Below, in pieces: positions 37,762-47,222 of a stretch of DNA of 64,000 bases. The notes beneath the pieces were generated by a model, which saw nothing but the letters and a program-made list of their open reading frames with translations, had not been told where the DNA came from and searched no databases. Source of the stretch: Telluria aromaticivorans (GTDB lineage: Bacteria; Pseudomonadota; Gammaproteobacteria; Burkholderiales; Burkholderiaceae_D); NCBI RefSeq assembly GCF_013003915.1, contig NZ_JABAIV010000002.1, forward strand, positions 682,001 through 746,000, in the 5' to 3' direction. Position 1 is the stretch's first letter; each line of letters opens with the position of its first letter. The position numbers and the translations under genes are program-made.

Positions 37762-39030
37762 CTAGCTGATTAATTGTCGCAGGAGTTCAACAGTGCGCAG
37801 GGTGGCGCCGCGGTGGCGGCCAGCGAACGCGAGTGCGTGCGCGCCCATGCGTGCGCGCGCCGCATCGTCCTCCAGCAGGCGCATGGCGGCCGCCATCAGG
37901 GCGTCGGCGTCCGGCACCCGCAGCGCAGCGCCATCAAGCACTGCCTCATCGGTCGCCTGCGCGAAATTGAACGTGTGTTCGCCAACCAGTACCGGCTTGC
38001 CGAGCGCGCAGGCTTCGATCAGGTTCTGGCCGCCCAGCGGCATCAGGCTGCCGCCGATGAAGGCGCAATCGCAGGCAGCGAAGTAGGCGAACATCTCGCC
38101 CATCGAATCGCCCAGCAGCACCTTGGCATTGCCGATGCCCTTGTCGATCTTCGAGCGCCGCATCACGCTCAAGCCGCGCGCCCCGATCATCTTCTCGACC
38201 TCGTCGAAACGCTGCGGATGGCGCGGTACAATCGCCAGCAGCGCATTGGCCGGCTTGTCCACCGCGCGCTGCCACGCATCGAGGATCAGGGCTTCCTCGC
38301 CCTCGCGCGTGCTGGCGCACAGGAATACCGGGCGGGCGCCGATTTGCTCGCGCAACCATGCGCCCTTCTCCAGCGCTGCGCTTGGTGGCACCACGTCGAA
38401 CTTGATGCTGCCGGTGACCGCCACCTGCGGGGCGCCAAGCGAGCGGATGCGTTCGGCGTCCAATTCGGTCTGCGCCGCAACCAGGGTAATGGCCTGGGCA
38501 GCATCGGTCATCAAGGTTCCCATCTTGCGGCCGCTGCGCAGCGAACGCTCGGACAGGCGCGCATTCACCAGCGCCACCGGCACGCCCGCTTTCGCGCAGC
38601 CGGCGACCAGGTTCGGCCACACCTCGGTCTCCATCAGGATGCACACGCGCGGTGCAAAGCGGCGCAGGAAGCGCGCGACCATGAAGCCGGTGTCGTAAGG
38701 CAGGTAGGACTGCACGACGCGCTCGCCATGGTGGCCAAACAGCGAGCGGCCGGTGGCGCGGCCGGTCGGCGTCATGTGGGTGAGCAGGATGCGGGAATCG
38801 GGGTAAGCGGCAAGCAGCGCTTCGACCAGCGGTTCGGCGGCGCGGGTTTCGCCCACCGAGACGGCATGCACCCACAGCGTCTGCCCGGTCGATGGCGCGG
38901 CGCCAGGAAAGCCGAGGCGCTCGCGCCAGTGGGCGCGATAGCCGGGCTCCTGGCGCCCGCGCCACCACAGGCGGCCCAGCACGACCGGCAGCGCCAGCCA
39001 CCAGGCCAGCGAATACAGGAGCCGGATCAA
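37762..39030 (-). CDS. waaA: 3-deoxy-D-manno-octulosonic acid (Kdo) transferase WaaA
   Basis: Adds Kdo to lipid A precursor at the inner membrane. Of 422 aa from a TTG start at 39030 that overlaps the waaC stop (TTGA). An open frame continues upstream to 39408 but lies antisense to waaC. Marks: N-terminal membrane anchor LLYSLAWWLALPVVLGRL, WVHAVSVGETRAAEPL with the catalytic Glu, METEVWPNL, PRHPQRFDEV and FIGGSLMPLGGQNLIEACALGKPVL. Translationally coupled to waaC. Confidence 0.95.
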   Translation of the reverse strand: MIRLLYSLAWWLALPVVLGRLWWRGRQEPGYRAHWRERLGFPGAAPSTGQTLWVHAVSVGETRAAEPLVEALLAAYPDSRILLTHMTPTGRATGRSLFGHHGERVVQSYLPYDTGFMVARFLRRFAPRVCILMETEVWPNLVAGCAKAGVPVALVNARLSERSLRSGRKMGTLMTDAAQAITLVAAQTELDAERIRSLGAPQVAVTGSIKFDVVPPSAALEKGAWLREQIGARPVFLCASTREGEEALILDAWQRAVDKPANALLAIVPRHPQRFDEVEKMIGARGLSVMRRSKIDKGIGNAKVLLGDSMGEMFAYFAACDCAFIGGSLMPLGGQNLIEACALGKPVLVGEHTFNFAQATDEAVLDGAALRVPDADALMAAAMRLLEDDAARARMGAHALAFAGRHRGATLRTVELLRQLIS

Positions 39031-40025
39031 CTCGTCTCCAGCAGCCGGCGTGCGGCCGCGATGACTTCCGGCGCGGATGGTGGCATGCCCATGTCGCCCA
39101 GGTTGACGATACGGTCCGACCAGTTGCCCTCGGTCTTCCACTTGGGCGAATCGCAATAGATTTCCACGGTCGGGCGCACGAAAGCGGCCGCGATGTGGGT
39201 CAGGCCGGTATCGACGCCGACGGCAAGCCGCGCATGCTGGGCCACGCCCACCGCATCCATCATCGACAGCTTGGGCAGCACGCGCGCATTCGGCAGCGCG
39301 CTGGCGAGCGATTGCGCATCCTCCAGTTCGGACTGCGAGCCCCAGGGCAGCAGCACCGGCATCGGGGCCAGCGCCTGCCCCAGCGCGATCCAGTCCGCGT
39401 GCGGCCACTTTTTGGCGTCGCGCGCGGTACCGTGGAAGAACACGGCGTAGTCGTCAGGCGGCAGGAAGGCCGGACGCTGGGCGCCCTGGGGCGCCGGCAG
39501 CCCGAAGTCTGGTGCGGTGTTTATCGGATAGCCCAGCGCGGCGCCGGCCACCATGCGGCCGCGCGCTACCGCATGGGTGCGCGGGTCGAGCGGGATGCTG
39601 TCGGTGTGAAAAAAGCGCGAGATGCCTTCGTAGCCCGAGCCTTCGCTGCCATTGGCCAGGCCGACCTTCTTGCCGCCGCGGCGTACGCGTGCGGCGCCCA
39701 TGATGATGCCGGTCTTGAGCAGGCCCTGGGTATCGAACACGTAGTCGTATTCTTCCTCGCGCAGAGTGCGGAAGAAGCCCTTGATCTCGGCCCGGGTCTC
39801 AAGCTTGCCGAGGCTCTTGCGCCAGCGGCGCAGTGCCCACGGGATGATCTTGCGCACCTGCGGGTGCAGGCGCACCAGGCTCTGATAGCCCTCTTCCACC
39901 ACCCAGTCGATCGTCGCGCCTGGATGGCGGCGCAGGATGTCGGCCACCATCGGCAGGTTGTGCAGCACGTCGCCCAGCGACGACACGCGCACCAGCAGGA
40001 TCTTCAAGCGCTTTTCCTCACCCAT
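39027..40025 (-). CDS. waaC: lipopolysaccharide heptosyltransferase I WaaC
   Basis: Transfers heptose from ADP-heptose to Kdo. Of 332 aa, GT-B fold of family GT9: ILLVRVSSLGDVLHNLPMVADILRR, YDYVFDTQGLLKTG, FFHGTARDAKKWPHADWIAL and VGVDTGLTHIAAAFVRPTVEIY. Just downstream of a phosphomannomutase gene (4 bp), so waaC and waaA belong to that transcription unit. Confidence 0.95.
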   Translation of the reverse strand: MGEEKRLKILLVRVSSLGDVLHNLPMVADILRRHPGATIDWVVEEGYQSLVRLHPQVRKIIPWALRRWRKSLGKLETRAEIKGFFRTLREEEYDYVFDTQGLLKTGIIMGAARVRRGGKKVGLANGSEGSGYEGISRFFHTDSIPLDPRTHAVARGRMVAGAALGYPINTAPDFGLPAPQGAQRPAFLPPDDYAVFFHGTARDAKKWPHADWIALGQALAPMPVLLPWGSQSELEDAQSLASALPNARVLPKLSMMDAVGVAQHARLAVGVDTGLTHIAAAFVRPTVEIYCDSPKWKTEGNWSDRIVNLGDMGMPPSAPEVIAAARRLLETS

Positions 40026-40029
40026 TCGC

Positions 40030-41412
40030 TCAGAAAGGCAGTTGAGCGTCCGGCTTGGCGGCCAGGATCACGCGCCGGAATTCAAGCTGGATACGCGCCA
40101 GGGCTTCCGGGGTCTCGCCTTCGAAGCGCAGCACCACGACCGGGGTCGTGTTCGACGAGCGCGCCAGGCCGAAGCCGTCCGGGTATTCGACACGCAGGCC
40201 GTCGATGTCGTTGACGCTGTCCGAGCCAGGGAAAGTGGCGTTGGCGCGCAGGCTGTCGATCAGCGTGAAGTTCTCGCCCTCTTTCAGGTGCAGGTGCAGT
40301 TCCGGGGTGCTGCTGGCGATCGGCAGGCTGTTGAGCAGCGTCGACGGATCCTGTTCCTTGGTCAGGATCTCGAGCATGCGCGCGCCGGCGTACAGGCCGT
40401 CGTCGAAGCCGTACCAGCGGTCCTTGAAGAAGATATGGCCGCTCATTTCGCCGCCCAGCGGGGCGCCGGTTTCTTTCAGCTTGGCCTTGACCAGCGAGTG
40501 GCCGGTCTTCCACATCAGGGGCTTGCCGCCGTGCTGCTCGATCCACGGGCCGAGGTGGCGCGTGCACTTGACGTCGTACAGGATTTCGCCGCCCGGGTTG
40601 CGCGACAGGACGTCGGCTGCGAACAGCATCATCTGGCGGTCCGGGAAGATGATCTGGCCGTCCTTGGTGACGATGCCGAGGCGGTCGCCGTCGCCGTCGA
40701 AAGCCAGGCCGATTTCGGCGTCGGTGTCCTGAAGGGCCTTGATGAGGTCCTGCAGGTTTTCTGGGTGCGCCGGGTCCGGGTGGTGGTTCGGGAAGGTGCC
40801 GTCCACTTCGCAGAACAGTTCGACGACTTCGCAGCCCATGCCGCGGTACAGGTCCCCGGCGAAGGCGCCGGCCACGCCATTGCCGCAGTCGACCGCGATC
40901 TTGATCGGGCGCGACACCTTGACGTCGCCAATGATGCGCTCGAGGTAGGCGGCGCGGATGTCGTGGGTGCTGTAGCCGCCACGCTGCGCGGCGATGCTGC
41001 CGTCGTAGGCTGCGATGCTGTCGTGCAGGCCGGTGATGGCCTCGCCGTGGATCGCTTCGCCGGCCAGGACCATCTTGAAGCCGTTGTAATCCGGCGGGTT
41101 GTGGCTGCCGGTGACCATGATGCCCGAACGGGTGCCGAGCACATTGGTGGCGAAGTACACCATCGGGGTGGCGACCATGCCCAGGTCGATCACGTCCGCG
41201 CCGGCATCGCGCAGGCCTTCGCTAAGGGCAGCCGTCAGGCTTGGGCCCGACAGGCGGCCGTCGCGGCCGATCACGACAGTGCGCTCGCCCTTGGCCAGGG
41301 CGGCGGCGCCGAAGGCGCGGCCGATGTGGCGTGCGATACCTTCGTCCAGCGTCTTGTCGATGACGCCACGGATGTCATAAGCCTTGAAGATCGTTTTGGA
41401 GAGAGCAACCAT
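40030..41412 (-). CDS. phosphomannomutase/phosphoglucomutase
   Basis: Interconverts hexose 1- and 6-phosphates for envelope polysaccharides (AlgC/ManB family). Of 460 aa. Start at 41412 with AGGAA upstream; the open frame extends 138 codons further 5' but without homology or supporting starts. Phosphoserine loop VTGSHNPPDYNGFKM, metal-binding DGDGDR, sugar-specificity GGEMSGH and a phosphate-binding RSSNTTP near the C-terminus are present. Placed directly upstream of waaC-waaA. Confidence 0.95.
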   Translation of the reverse strand: MVALSKTIFKAYDIRGVIDKTLDEGIARHIGRAFGAAALAKGERTVVIGRDGRLSGPSLTAALSEGLRDAGADVIDLGMVATPMVYFATNVLGTRSGIMVTGSHNPPDYNGFKMVLAGEAIHGEAITGLHDSIAAYDGSIAAQRGGYSTHDIRAAYLERIIGDVKVSRPIKIAVDCGNGVAGAFAGDLYRGMGCEVVELFCEVDGTFPNHHPDPAHPENLQDLIKALQDTDAEIGLAFDGDGDRLGIVTKDGQIIFPDRQMMLFAADVLSRNPGGEILYDVKCTRHLGPWIEQHGGKPLMWKTGHSLVKAKLKETGAPLGGEMSGHIFFKDRWYGFDDGLYAGARMLEILTKEQDPSTLLNSLPIASSTPELHLHLKEGENFTLIDSLRANATFPGSDSVNDIDGLRVEYPDGFGLARSSNTTPVVVLRFEGETPEALARIQLEFRRVILAAKPDAQLPF

Positions 41413-41587
41413 GATTTCCTGGGATAAGAGTCGCGTGGGGTCAGCAGCAATCGCAACTGCAGCCTGTGACGGCAAGGCGTCGACGCGGGAATGAGTGAAA
41501 AGATAATAACCGCTATTGTAGCGGCAAGCGGCGCCCTTTGGGAATCGGGCGGACCGCCTGCTACATATTACGAGCGCTAAGGCTCTT

Positions 41588-41604
41588 GGCCGGCAATGCC
41601 GGCC
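41588..41604 (-). terminator. possible terminator after the H-NS gene
   Basis: Seven-bp perfect stem GGCCGGC-AAT-GCCGGCC just beyond the minus-strand H-NS stop; no U-tract follows on that strand. Confidence 0.35.
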
Positions 41605-41608
41605 GGGA

Positions 41609-41926
41609 CTACACGCGCAGCTTGTCGATCGACTTGCCGCCTTCGACCCATTCCTTGACCCATTTCGGCTGGCGGCCACGGCCGGTCCACTGCTGCGATG
41701 CATTGTCAGGGTGACGGAAACGCACGGCCACGGAATTACCCTTGGTCGCATTGCTACGGCCGCCGGTCGCCAGCAGGTCCTTGAGGGGCACGCCGACGCT
41801 CTGCGCGATTGCCAGGATTTGTTCACGTGCCTTTTGCACTTCCTGCACTTCGCGCTTCTTCATTTCCTGCTTGATTTGTTCTTGCAGGTTGCGCATATCG
41901 CCTACCGACATATTAGACAGATCCAT
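41609..41926 (-). CDS. H-NS family histone-like nucleoid protein
   Basis: Of 105 aa. Start at 41926 with AGGGA upstream. N-terminal coiled-coil oligomerisation helix (about 7-50: MRNLQEQIKQEMKKREVQEVQKAREQI), then the C-terminal DNA-binding loop with QWTGRGRQPKWVKEW, which is the H-NS/Bph3V-type AT-hook-like motif. Silences AT-rich, often acquired, DNA; the window has two such patches. Monocistronic. Confidence 0.93.
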   Translation of the reverse strand: MDLSNMSVGDMRNLQEQIKQEMKKREVQEVQKAREQILAIAQSVGVPLKDLLATGGRSNATKGNSVAVRFRHPDNASQQWTGRGRQPKWVKEWVEGGKSIDKLRV

Positions 41927-42015
41927 CTTCGTTCCCTCAATAGGTAAAGGTTGATACAGAGGTTGATGCAAGTACGGTGAAACTCACCAATTGTCGCAAT
42001 ATACTACATGAAGTG

Positions 42016-43116
42016 TTATTTACCGTCTTTCTTGTGTAAAAAAAGCCAGCGTGGCGACTTAAATCGAACGATACGCGCATATAACCACAGGTAACTGATT
42101 ATAAACAACAAGCTGAAGAAGATCAGTACGCTTGTATTTTTCCAGAACACGGTAGCGGGAATTACGGCCATCAGTGAAAACAGCCATAGATAAGGCGAAG
42201 TGCGCGCGTTCCGTTTCATCAATGCGCGCGCTTCACGCGGACCCACCGTCCATTGCACGATACGCCGGAATATTAAACTGTGCAGGTGAATTCCGTCCGG
42301 AAGCGCGGGTGATTTACCGCGCACGAACATGCGCCGGTATGCGGAGAATATGGTTTCGAATGCGGGATAAATCAGCAGCAGCGCGGCATACCAGGTGGAT
42401 ACTTCCGGATTGCGCATCACCAGCAGCAGCGCCAGTTCGCCCAGCATGAAGCCGATGAAATACGCGCCGCCGTCGCCGAGGAAAATCAGACCCACCGGAT
42501 AATTCCAGATCAGGAAACCGGCGGTGGCGCCTGCCACCATCAGCGCCGTCACCAGCACGAACATGTCGTCCACCTGCAGCGCCACATAGGCCAGCGACAT
42601 CAGCATGCAAATACTGACCACGCTGGCCAGGCCATTGAATCCATCGATGATGTTGACGGCATTGGCGATGCCCGCCACCGCCAGCACGGTAAGCGGCACG
42701 ACGATCCAGTCGAGCTGCAGCGACAACACGCCCCAGGGTAAATCGATGCGCACGAGTTTTGCACCGAGCAGGTAATACGCAAGCAGCGCGGCGAGCATCG
42801 TGAGCAGAAGCCGGCGCGCCGGCGACACCTTGCCCGTATAGTCTTCGACGATACCGCCCGCCATTGCAATGCAGGCGCATCCAAGCAAAGGAGCGAGCCA
42901 CGGCCCGAGCGACGGCTGGCGCATCACCGACACGGCGCCCGTGATGACGGTGGCGAGATAGATCGGCACGCCGCCAATGCGCGCGACCGCATGGGAATGG
43001 AATTTCTGTACGCCGCCATAATCGTTGTCGAGCGCCGCGCCATTGCGCTTCGCAAGCTTAATCACAAGCAGGGTCAGCAGCGCACAGGAGACGAAACTGA
43101 CAAAAAAGGAGAACAT
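42016..43116 (-). CDS. glycosyltransferase family 4 protein (WecA/MraY type, undecaprenyl-phosphate sugar-1-phosphate transferase)
   Basis: Multi-pass inner-membrane enzyme that starts a surface glycan by loading sugar-1-phosphate on undecaprenyl phosphate. Of 366 aa with about ten membrane segments. Conserved loops: FHSHAVARIGGVPIY, IVEDYTGKVSP, NIIDGFNGLAS (catalytic Asp), FLGDGGAYFIGFMLGELAL and GIHLHSLIFRR (the HIHH-type motif). Start at 43116 with little Shine-Dalgarno sequence. Which sugar it uses is not visible. Confidence 0.9.
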   Translation of the reverse strand: MFSFFVSFVSCALLTLLVIKLAKRNGAALDNDYGGVQKFHSHAVARIGGVPIYLATVITGAVSVMRQPSLGPWLAPLLGCACIAMAGGIVEDYTGKVSPARRLLLTMLAALLAYYLLGAKLVRIDLPWGVLSLQLDWIVVPLTVLAVAGIANAVNIIDGFNGLASVVSICMLMSLAYVALQVDDMFVLVTALMVAGATAGFLIWNYPVGLIFLGDGGAYFIGFMLGELALLLVMRNPEVSTWYAALLLIYPAFETIFSAYRRMFVRGKSPALPDGIHLHSLIFRRIVQWTVGPREARALMKRNARTSPYLWLFSLMAVIPATVFWKNTSVLIFFSLLFIISYLWLYARIVRFKSPRWLFLHKKDGK

Positions 43117-43420
43117 TTATTATTCTTTCGGTGCAATCAGGTGAGTCGTTTCCGCTTCGACTCCGCGAAAAAACCACGGCACTCTTATCAATGGATGTGG
43201 TCGCATTGTACCGGAATAGATGAGCCGCTCCGGCGCCGGAATGGATTCCGTGGCGCGCGCTTCGATTCGATCAAATTCGCGCACTGTTTGACGGTGAAAC
43301 CGGAACGATGCCGTGCGCACCGCGATATCCGCTGCAGGGGGTGTCGAAATCATTTAGTATCCGCAAAAGCATGCGGCTTCCGCACCAATGCAGCGCTGCC
43401 TCACCATCGATAAGAACAAC
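43117..43420. other. intergenic gap between GT4 and apaH genes
   Basis: 304 bp between divergent genes; holds both promoters. A 77-codon minus-strand frame (43120-43353) ends TAATAA next to the GT4 start but has unmatched codon use and no recognisable homology, so I do not call it. Nothing else is seen. Confidence 0.4.
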
Positions 43421-44278
43421 ATGAGAACCTACGCCATCGGCGACCTGCAAGGCTGTGCCCACGAAGCCCAACTCCTGATCGAACGCATCCACGAGGATGC
43501 GCGCAGCCACGGGCCGGCGCAGTCGCGCATCCTGTTCGTCGGCGACCTGATCAACCGGGGCCCGGAATCGCTGACTGCCCTGCGCCGCATGAAGGCGCTG
43601 GCGGATGCGCATCCCGGCCTGGTGGAAGCCCTGCTGGGCAACCACGATTTGCACCTGATCGCGGTGGCGGTCGGCGCGCAGCGCGCCAGCCGTTCCGATA
43701 CGCTCGACGAGATCCTGGCCGCCCCCGACTGCGACGCGCTGATCGACTGGCTGCGCCGGCGCCCGCTGGCGATGTTTGTCGATGCCCACCTGCTGGTGCA
43801 CGCCGGCGTCGCGCCCGAGTGGACCGCGGCGCAGACGATGGCGCTGGCGCACGAGGTCGAGGCCACGCTGCGCGGCGACGGCTGGGTCGATTTCCTGCGC
43901 GAGATGTACGGCAACGAGCCGGCTCAGTGGGACGACAGTTTGAGCGGCATCGCGCGGCTGCGCTGCATCGTCAATGCACTCACGCGCATGCGCCTGTGCA
44001 CGCCGGATGGGCGCATGGACTTCCTGCACAAGGAAAGCGAGAGCGGACCGGAAGGCTCGGGGCTGGTGCCGTGGTTCGATTTGCCGCAGAGGCGCACGGC
44101 TGACGTGACGGTGGTGTTCGGGCACTGGTCGGCGCTGGGGCTGGTGTTACGACCGAACCTCGTGGGGCTGGACAGCGGCTGCGTGTGGGGTGGGAAGCTG
44201 ACCGCGGTGTGCCTGGATGACCGGTCGCTGTTGCAGGTGGATTGTCCGGAGTATCGGGAGCATGGGGGCAAAAAGTAG
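43421..44278 (+). CDS. apaH: symmetrical bis(5'-nucleosyl)-tetraphosphatase ApaH
   Basis: Hydrolyses Ap4A to two ADP and also removes Np4 caps from RNA; cytoplasmic. Of 285 aa. Start at 43421 (MRTYAIGDLQGC); an ATG at 43388 would add 11 unmatched residues. Calcineurin-like motifs GDLQGC, FVGDLINRGPES and LLGNHDLH hold the metal ligands, followed by LLVHAGVAPEWT and FGHWSALGL. Usually partnered with folA or rsmA, which are absent here. Confidence 0.95.
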   Translation: MRTYAIGDLQGCAHEAQLLIERIHEDARSHGPAQSRILFVGDLINRGPESLTALRRMKALADAHPGLVEALLGNHDLHLIAVAVGAQRASRSDTLDEILAAPDCDALIDWLRRRPLAMFVDAHLLVHAGVAPEWTAAQTMALAHEVEATLRGDGWVDFLREMYGNEPAQWDDSLSGIARLRCIVNALTRMRLCTPDGRMDFLHKESESGPEGSGLVPWFDLPQRRTADVTVVFGHWSALGLVLRPNLVGLDSGCVWGGKLTAVCLDDRSLLQVDCPEYREHGGKK

Positions 44279-44295
44279 GCAGTGCCCCGCTTTTC

Positions 44296-44462
44296 GTAGG
44301 GTGGGCGGCTTTGCCGCCCGCGCGTTCAACTATCGGGTGAAATGGCGTCGCGTTTGATCGCCCACTGGTTGAACACGTGAGCAGTTCCACCAGTAGGAGA
44401 GCAGCCGCGCAGGCGGCATCACCGTGATTTGAACGCGCGGGCGGGAGACCCGCCCACCCTAC
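44296..44462. repeat. dispersed two-hairpin palindromic element, copy 7
   Basis: 167 bp from GTAGGGTGGGC to GCCCACCCTAC, the longest copy. Left hairpin GGGCGGCTTTGCCGCCC, right hairpin GGGCGGGAGACCCGCCC; the interior contains a different core with TTGAACACGTGAGCAG. It lies between convergent apaH and ilvD, ending three bases before the ilvD stop. Confidence 0.88.
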
Positions 44463-44465
44463 GGT

Positions 44466-46328
44466 TCAGCGGCGGAGCTGAGTGATGTCCCGCACTGCCC
44501 CGCGATCCGCCGACGTCGTCAAGGCCGCATACGCCTGCAACGCCTGCGACACATAGCGCTCGCGCCCGATCGGCATCCAGGCGTCCGCCCCGCGGTCTTC
44601 CATCTTGCCGCGCCGGTGCGCCAGCTCCTCGAAGCTCACGCGCAAATTGATCGTGCGCGCCGGGATATCGATATCGATGAGGTCCCCCTCCTCCACCAGC
44701 CCGATCGCCCCGCCCTCGGCCGCTTCCGGCGAGGCGTGGCCGATCACCAGCCCCGACGAGCCGCCCGAGAAGCGCCCGTCCGTGAACAGCGCGCAGGCTT
44801 TACCTAATCCCTTGGACTTGATGTACGAGGTCGGATACAGCATCTCCTGCATGCCCGGGCCGCCTTTCGGGCCTTCGTAGCGGATGATGACGACGTCGCC
44901 GGCGGCAACCAGATCGCCCAGGATCGCTTCCACCGCCGCGTCCTGGCTCTCGAACACGCGCGCCTTGCCGGAGAAGACCAGGATGCTCTCGTCCACGCCG
45001 GCGGTCTTCACGATGCAGCCCTTCTCGGCGATGTTCCCGTACAAAACCGCCAGGCCGCCGTCCTGCGAATACGCGTGCTCGCGGTCGCGGATGCAGCCCA
45101 GGCTGCGATCGAGGTCGTTGCCGGCGAAGCGTTCGGACTGCGAGAAGGCCACCTGGGTCGGCACGCCGCCCGGTGCGGCGCGAAACATCTGATGCACGGA
45201 TTGATCGTCGCTGCGCTTGATGTCGTATTTTTCGATCGCCTCGCCCATGGTCGCGCTGTGTACGGTCGGCAGCGAGGTGTCCAGCAGGCCGGCGCGCGCC
45301 AGCTCGCCCAGGATCGAGAAAATACCGCCGGCGCGGTGCACGTCCTCGATATGGTATTTGTCGGTCATCGGCGCCACCTTGCACAGGCAGGGCACCTTGC
45401 GCGAGATGCGGTCGATGTCGGCCATGGTGAATTCCACCTGGGCCTCGTGCGCCGCCGCCAGCAGGTGCAGCACGGTGTTGGTGGAGCCACCCATCGACAC
45501 GTCCAGCGCCATCGCGTTCTCGAAGGCGGCCTTGCTGGCGATCGAGCGCGGCAGCACCGAATAATCGTCCTGCTCGTAATGGCGCTTGGCGATGTCCACG
45601 ATCAGGCGGCCGGCGCGCAGGAACAGCTCCTTGCGATCAAGGTGCGTCGCGACGATGGTGCCGTTGCCCGGCAGCGCCAGGCCGAGCGCCTCGGTCAGGC
45701 AGTTCATCGAATTGGCCGTGAACATGCCCGAGCACGAACCGCAGGTCGGGCAGGCCGAGCGCTCGATCTCGAGCACGTCGGCATCCGACACGCTGCTGTC
45801 GCCGGCCTTGATCATGGCGTCGATCAGGTCCAGCTTGATGATCTTCTGGCCGTTGTCGACCGTCTTGACCACCTTGCCCGCTTCCATCGGGCCGCCCGAG
45901 ACGAACACCACCGGGATGTTCAGGCGCATCGCGGCCATCAGCATGCCCGGCGTGATCTTGTCGCAGTTCGAGATGCACACCATCGCGTCGGCGCAGTGGG
46001 CATTGACCATGTACTCGACCGAGTCGGCGATCAGGTCGCGCGAAGGCAGCGAATACAGCATGCCGCCGTGGCCCATGGCGATGCCGTCGTCGACCGCAAT
46101 CGTGTTGAATTCTTTCGCGACGCCGCCCGAGGCTTCGATCTCGCGTGCGACCATCTGGCCAAGGTCTTTCAGGTGCACGTGGCCGGGCACGAACTGGGTG
46201 AAGGAATTGACCACCGCGATGATCGGTTTCTCGAAGTCGCCATCCTTCATGCCGGTGGCGCGCCACAGCGCGCGCGCGCCTGCCATGTTGCGGCCCTGGG
46301 TGGTGGTGCGGGAACGATAAACAGGCAT
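44466..46328 (-). CDS. ilvD: dihydroxy-acid dehydratase IlvD
   Basis: Dehydrates 2,3-dihydroxy-isovalerate and -methylvalerate in valine, leucine and isoleucine synthesis. Of 620 aa. Start at 46328 ([17 protein letters not shown]) with GAGGAGA; the frame is open a little further 5'. Iron-sulfur cysteines in [13 protein letters not shown] and [19 protein letters not shown], with the GLALPGNG and [15 protein letters not shown] blocks. Monocistronic; a perfect inverted repeat lies about 85-110 bases upstream. Confidence 0.97.
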   Translation of the reverse strand: MPVYRSRTTTQGRNMAGARALWRATGMKDGDFEKPIIAVVNSFTQFVPGHVHLKDLGQMVAREIEASGGVAKEFNTIAVDDGIAMGHGGMLYSLPSRDLIADSVEYMVNAHCADAMVCISNCDKITPGMLMAAMRLNIPVVFVSGGPMEAGKVVKTVDNGQKIIKLDLIDAMIKAGDSSVSDADVLEIERSACPTCGSCSGMFTANSMNCLTEALGLALPGNGTIVATHLDRKELFLRAGRLIVDIAKRHYEQDDYSVLPRSIASKAAFENAMALDVSMGGSTNTVLHLLAAAHEAQVEFTMADIDRISRKVPCLCKVAPMTDKYHIEDVHRAGGIFSILGELARAGLLDTSLPTVHSATMGEAIEKYDIKRSDDQSVHQMFRAAPGGVPTQVAFSQSERFAGNDLDRSLGCIRDREHAYSQDGGLAVLYGNIAEKGCIVKTAGVDESILVFSGKARVFESQDAAVEAILGDLVAAGDVVIIRYEGPKGGPGMQEMLYPTSYIKSKGLGKACALFTDGRFSGGSSGLVIGHASPEAAEGGAIGLVEEGDLIDIDIPARTINLRVSFEELAHRRGKMEDRGADAWMPIGRERYVSQALQAYAALTTSADRGAVRDITQLRR

Positions 46329-46411
46329 GCTGGTCTCCTCAATCCTGGCAATGGTGCAAAGCACCAGCGTGACGCGCTTGCTGTGAGTTGTCCAATATAT
46401 GATTTATTGCT

Positions 46412-46436
46412 CTGTGATTCTTTTTATGAATCACAG
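46412..46436. promoter_or_regulatory. perfect 9-bp inverted repeat upstream of ilvD
   Basis: CTGTGATTC-TTTTTAT-GAATCACAG, between the end of the acyltransferase gene and the start of ilvD. It lacks a following T-tract on the minus strand, so it may be a regulator site rather than, or as well as, a terminator. Confidence 0.4.
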
Positions 46437-46442
46437 CTATGA

Positions 46443-47174
46443 CTAGCGGCGCAGCGCCTCGGCCACGGCGTCATGCGCGGCCTGGGCCAGTTCGCGCCGG
46501 TGGGCGCCTGCGCCTTCGATCGGCGCCAGCGCCTGCAGGCGCGCGCGCACCGGTTCGCCTTCCAGGATCCGGAACATGCTGTCCACAAACGTCGTGTCGC
46601 CGGTGTAGTCGACCGAGGGGTGGCTGCGGCCTGCCGCGTCGACATACGACAGCGCGTAGGGCTGCACGGCGACCCTGGCATCGATCGCGGCCTCGAACAA
46701 ATTGGCGTGGAAGGGCAGCACCTCGCCCTGCCTTGATGTCGTCCCTTCGGGGAAGAAAGCCACGCGCTGGCCCTGCGCCAGCACCGTGACGATGCCCTTG
46801 AAGATGTGGCGCAGCTCGCGCCGGTTGCCGCGCGCAATGAAGACCGTGCCGGCGGCCGCGGCCAGCCAGCCCAGCACCGGCCAGGCGCGGATCTCGGCCT
46901 TGGCCACGAAACGGCAGGGATACAGGGCGTTGATGACGAAGATGTCGAGCCAGGAGACGTGGTTGGCGACCACCAGCGCATGCTCGAGCACGGGCGCGCC
47001 CGGCGCCATTTCGACAGTGACGCGGCAGATGCCCACCAGCTTGCGCGACCAGCGCCGCGTGAGGCGCTCGCGCAGGGCCTTGGAGGCCAGCGGGAAGACG
47101 ATGGCGCAAGTCGCCAGGCCCGCCACCAGGTGGACCATGACGCGCGCGAGGCGCAGGGCAAGGCGGAGCTTCAC
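46443..47174 (-). CDS. lysophospholipid acyltransferase family protein (PlsC-like, second paralogue)
   Basis: Of 243 aa from a GTG at 47174; ATG 47138 is an alternative, dropping 12 residues. Motif I is NHVSWLD (His-x4-Asp, intact), followed by FVAKAEIRAWPVLGWLA and motif III FFPEGTTS. One N-terminal membrane segment. It is the last gene of the yqgE-ruvX-pyrR-pyrB-pyrC' operon (49 bp after pyrC'). Substrate not predicted; differs from the PlsC upstream of the SprT-like gene. Confidence 0.88.
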   Translation of the reverse strand: MKLRLALRLARVMVHLVAGLATCAIVFPLASKALRERLTRRWSRKLVGICRVTVEMAPGAPVLEHALVVANHVSWLDIFVINALYPCRFVAKAEIRAWPVLGWLAAAAGTVFIARGNRRELRHIFKGIVTVLAQGQRVAFFPEGTTSRQGEVLPFHANLFEAAIDARVAVQPYALSYVDAAGRSHPSVDYTGDTTFVDSMFRILEGEPVRARLQALAPIEGAGAHRRELAQAAHDAVAEALRR

Positions 47175-47222
47175 GATGCGGTGTTCAAGATTGCAGCGGG
47201 CGGCGCCAGCCGCCCGTCCCGC

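Noticed and set aside
43120-43353. 77-codon minus-strand frame just before the GT4 gene
   Set aside because: The spacing (TAATAA next to ATG) looked like an operon, but codon use is unbiased, there is no ribosome site and no recognisable domain; it more likely overlaps the promoter region.
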